From NCBI GenBank assembly GCA_964019425.1, contig OZ025861.1:62001-126000 (forward strand): DNA of 64,000 bases, given 5' to 3'. Each line of letters starts with the position of its first letter. Within the stretch, counting starts at the first letter, position 1. The stretch comes from Flectonema sp. DT1601 (taxonomy: Eukaryota; Euglenozoa; Diplonemea; Diplonemida; Diplonemidae). The translations under genes were made by a program, and so were the position numbers. This document shows, one piece after another, positions 62,085 to 64,000 of this stretch. Below the pieces are notes generated by a model that was not told the origin of the DNA, did not search any database, and worked only from the letters and a program-made list of their open reading frames with translations.

Positions 62085-62840
62085 TTTTTTTGTGCGCAAC
62101 CGGAAGAAACGAACAAGAAATTATCGATCTCTCTACCCCCCCAATGAGATTGCTGCAAACTGTCAAAAGTATCTTCATTAAGTTATAAGGTCTTTTTGAA
62201 AAAGTGTAATAGCCTTTGAAGGGCTTCAAGCCGTGCAGGGCTTATAAAACAAGAAAAGGTATGGGGAATAAAAAAAAAATAAAAATAAAAATAAAAATAA
62301 AAAGAGAATAGATGGATGAAGAACAACTAAGCAGCACCTCTTCAGGTACAATAATGGAACCAAACCTTACTTTTGTAACGAGCATAGAGAGAATGCTTTG
62401 ACACGTAAAACAAAATCGAAATCAGGGACCTTCCCACCCTCCAATTTTTTTTTTTTTCAATTCCGATATTTCAACAACTAGAAATCATTTCTGAAAAAGA
62501 TGAAAAATGAACAGACATAAAGCTGACAATGGTGAGGAAAAAAGTATAGAGTGGGACAGTGTAGTGGAAAAGGTAACACTTTAATTGTCAGCAAATTTAA
62601 TTTGTCTTCTTCTGTCAGCTTGCGCATCACCCCTTCACAGGGGGCAATGTTTGCTTTATTTTTGTTCTCCTTTCCCTGCCAGTTTTTTTCTTGAATCCTA
62701 CATTCCTTTTTTTTTTTTTTTTTTTTTTTGCTCCCATCATAGAGAAAAAGAGGTGGAAAAAAAAAAAAATAATAAAAATAGAAATTAGTAGCTCATGTTC
62801 ACCCCCTCACTCACACGAACTATTTCGAGGAAACCAACAA
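51967..62840. other. 10.9-kb region without a supportable gene
   Basis: Homopolymers are dense: A41 at 53086-53126, A36 near 55832, T30 near 57875, T25 near 62706. Frames on both strands are mostly Phe/Lys runs from these tracts. The 110-codon ATG frame at 56790-57122 (minus) lies in a GC-richer patch but contains a T-run and a CTACAG site and matches nothing. Hairpins stand out at 58389-58408 and 61962-61997. I saw no tRNA, rRNA, known spliced-leader or snRNA sequence by eye. A cis-spliced gene in small exons could be missed here. Confidence 0.5.
58389..58430 (+). other. Hairpin followed by T15
   Basis: CACGGAG pairs perfectly with CTCCGTG around a 6-nt loop; 7 nt later comes a run of 15 T. 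It looks like an intrinsic or Pol III-type terminator, but no gene is seen upstream on the plus strand. Confidence 0.25.
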
Positions 62841-64000
62841 CTAGTATCCAGTGGCTGGAACAGCGTGCTGAGGGTAGTACGGCTGACGCTGATAGTGCTG
62901 TGCGTGAGGGTGTGGAACATGGTAAGCCGGATACTCGTGTTGAGGCTGACTGTAGCTGTAAGGGTCATTATGGTGCATCGTTGGCTGTGGCGGTGCCTGC
63001 ATGTGAAGATGTGTTTGTGGCTGTTGGTGCTGATATGGAGTGTTTTGGACAACAACATGGTTAACATTCGTCATGTTGTTGTTGTTGTTGTTGTTGTTGT
63101 TCACATTATTGTTGTTATGGTGATGGTGATGGTGACCACCTCTGTTTCCATTACGTCTCTTCTGGTTGTGATTGTGTTGATGTCCATGCCACCCCTTACC
63201 ACCTTGTGATCCATTAAATGAATTATTATTATGATGACCATTCTGATGATGACCGTGATGACCGTGGTGGTGTCCGTGGTGAGAGTGATGGTTCTGATGT
63301 CCACCAGCCTTTCTCGCAGCATCTCTGAAAATCATTTTCAACTTTCTCTTATCACCAGGAGGTAATCCTCTGTATTTACAAGCATGGATAGCCTGATATA
63401 AATCAGCAGTAGTTCTAACCTGAGCATCAGTAATGCAAGAGTAGTATAAGTGTTCCATTCCATGTTCGTTAAGCAACACTTGAAGTGGAACATTGACAAG
63501 GTGAGCAGGACAGCTGTCAGACTTCTTTTCTTCTCCGAGGTCACAGATGCCAATCTGTTTTGCAGTTTCTCTACAAATGTGAATGAATTTACATGACAGA
63601 GGTTTACCACATGCTGATTTTTGGTGTTGACGGCAGATACGCTTCTCAGAAATAGTGTGGCTGGTTAATTTACTCAATCCAAGAGTGAACGCAAACCTAT
63701 TAAGTGGAATACTGTGTTCAACATCTGCGCGGACCACCAAGGCTGGGGCAAGGTGCTGAACAGTTTCTAAGTTATTCTTGTTTACTTCTTCGTGAGTACA
63801 ACAGCATGAAGAAGGACGAAGTCTTTTAATTAATCTTCTGTCGACGTGGATCATATTACAAGATTCTGTGGCTCTGCAGGAACCGTTTTGGAAACCAATG
63901 CAAACGGAAGCAAGTTCGACACGTCCTCTGTTTACGATCCAATCATTTCTGTTTACAGTTCCAGATGTATCATCGATAGGTAGAGTAAAGAATGAATTAG
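62841..64000 (-). CDS. CCCH zinc-finger protein, 5' end beyond the right edge
   Basis: The frame is open from the right edge to TAG, giving 385 residues. Two CCCH motifs fit C-x7-C-x5-C-x3-H: CIGFQNGSCRATESCNMIH near residue 36 and CRQHQKSACGKPLSCKFIH near 110. The region between and after (to about 215) looks folded. The C-terminus is low-complexity: His/Gly-rich, then an Asn run from GTT repeats, then Gln/Pro/Tyr-rich. CCCH proteins of this kind usually bind mRNA. In trypanosomes, where transcription is polycistronic, ZC3H proteins are major post-transcriptional regulators, so such a role is plausible here. The start codon is outside the window. Confidence 0.75.
   Translation of the reverse strand, partial: NSFFTLPIDDTSGTVNRNDWIVNRGRVELASVCIGFQNGSCRATESCNMIHVDRRLIKRLRPSSCCCTHEEVNKNNLETVQHLAPALVVRADVEHSIPLNRFAFTLGLSKLTSHTISEKRICRQHQKSACGKPLSCKFIHICRETAKQIGICDLGEEKKSDSCPAHLVNVPLQVLLNEHGMEHLYYSCITDAQVRTTADLYQAIHACKYRGLPPGDKRKLKMIFRDAARKAGGHQNHHSHHGHHHGHHGHHQNGHHNNNSFNGSQGGKGWHGHQHNHNQKRRNGNRGGHHHHHHNNNNVNNNNNNNNNMTNVNHVVVQNTPYQHQQPQTHLHMQAPPQPTMHHNDPYSYSQPQHEYPAYHVPHPHAQHYQRQPYYPQHAVPATGY

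Noticed and set aside
1..64000. Spliced-leader RNA gene or known SL exon
   Set aside because: I looked for the kinetoplastid, diplonemid and Euglena leader cores on both strands by eye and found no match.

Overview
The window looks like nuclear DNA of a flagellated euglenozoan protist, probably not a trypanosomatid. Three things point this way. (1) A paraflagellar-rod (PFR) protein, a family known to me only from Euglenozoa, is encoded at 6474-12583, and a centrin at 2468-2917 is very close to kinetoplastid centrins. (2) Every convincing gene, about 20 in a row, lies on the minus strand, as in directional, polycistronically transcribed arrays. (3) Most start codons sit a short way below a pyrimidine tract followed by AG, the layout of spliced-leader trans-splice acceptors. 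Unlike trypanosomatids, at least five genes carry ordinary GT-AG cis-introns (ten found). This suggests a euglenid, diplonemid or another intron-bearing lineage. TAA, TAG and TGA are all used as stops, so the code looks standard. Intergenic DNA is AT-rich and full of A or T homopolymers of 10 to about 40 nt.

Layout, read right to left in the direction of transcription: a CCCH zinc-finger protein cut by the right edge (62841-64000); an 11-kb stretch with no gene I can support (51909-62840); a large repeat-rich protein with a C-terminal UBA-like end (46773-51908); a MUS81-type nuclease (42901-46383); a cyclic-nucleotide phosphodiesterase (41470-42696); a phosphatidylinositol-phosphate kinase (39781-41064); an unknown protein (38092-39339); a membrane hybrid histidine kinase with tandem GAF domains (33253-37812); an unknown two-exon protein (29637-30943); an SR-rich MIB/HERC2-domain protein (27245-29347); a WD40 protein (24673-26322); two coiled-coil proteins that share a motif (21729-24545 and 19260-21596); a SPEF2/CPC1-like central-pair protein (12824-17694); the PFR gene with a 3.8-kb minisatellite intron (6474-12583); a VIT/CCC1-type membrane transporter (4983-5801); a membrane-anchored coiled-coil protein (3254-4324); centrin (2468-2917); a coiled-coil protein (523-1650); and the N-terminus of a gene running off the left edge (1-273).

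Several products fit a flagellum/cytoskeleton theme (PFR protein, SPEF2, centrin, coiled-coil proteins) or second-messenger signalling (GAF histidine kinase, phosphodiesterase, PIP kinase). In polycistronic genomes adjacency is weak evidence for shared function. The most interesting observations are: cis-introns whose 3' ends carry an A-tract rather than a pyrimidine tract, in contrast with pyrimidine-rich trans-splice acceptors; a PFR intron filled by 24 copies of a ~157-bp repeat with higher-order structure; a 152-bp inverted-repeat element resembling a MITE; a tandem-GAF hybrid kinase; and a six-copy ~45-residue module of unknown function.
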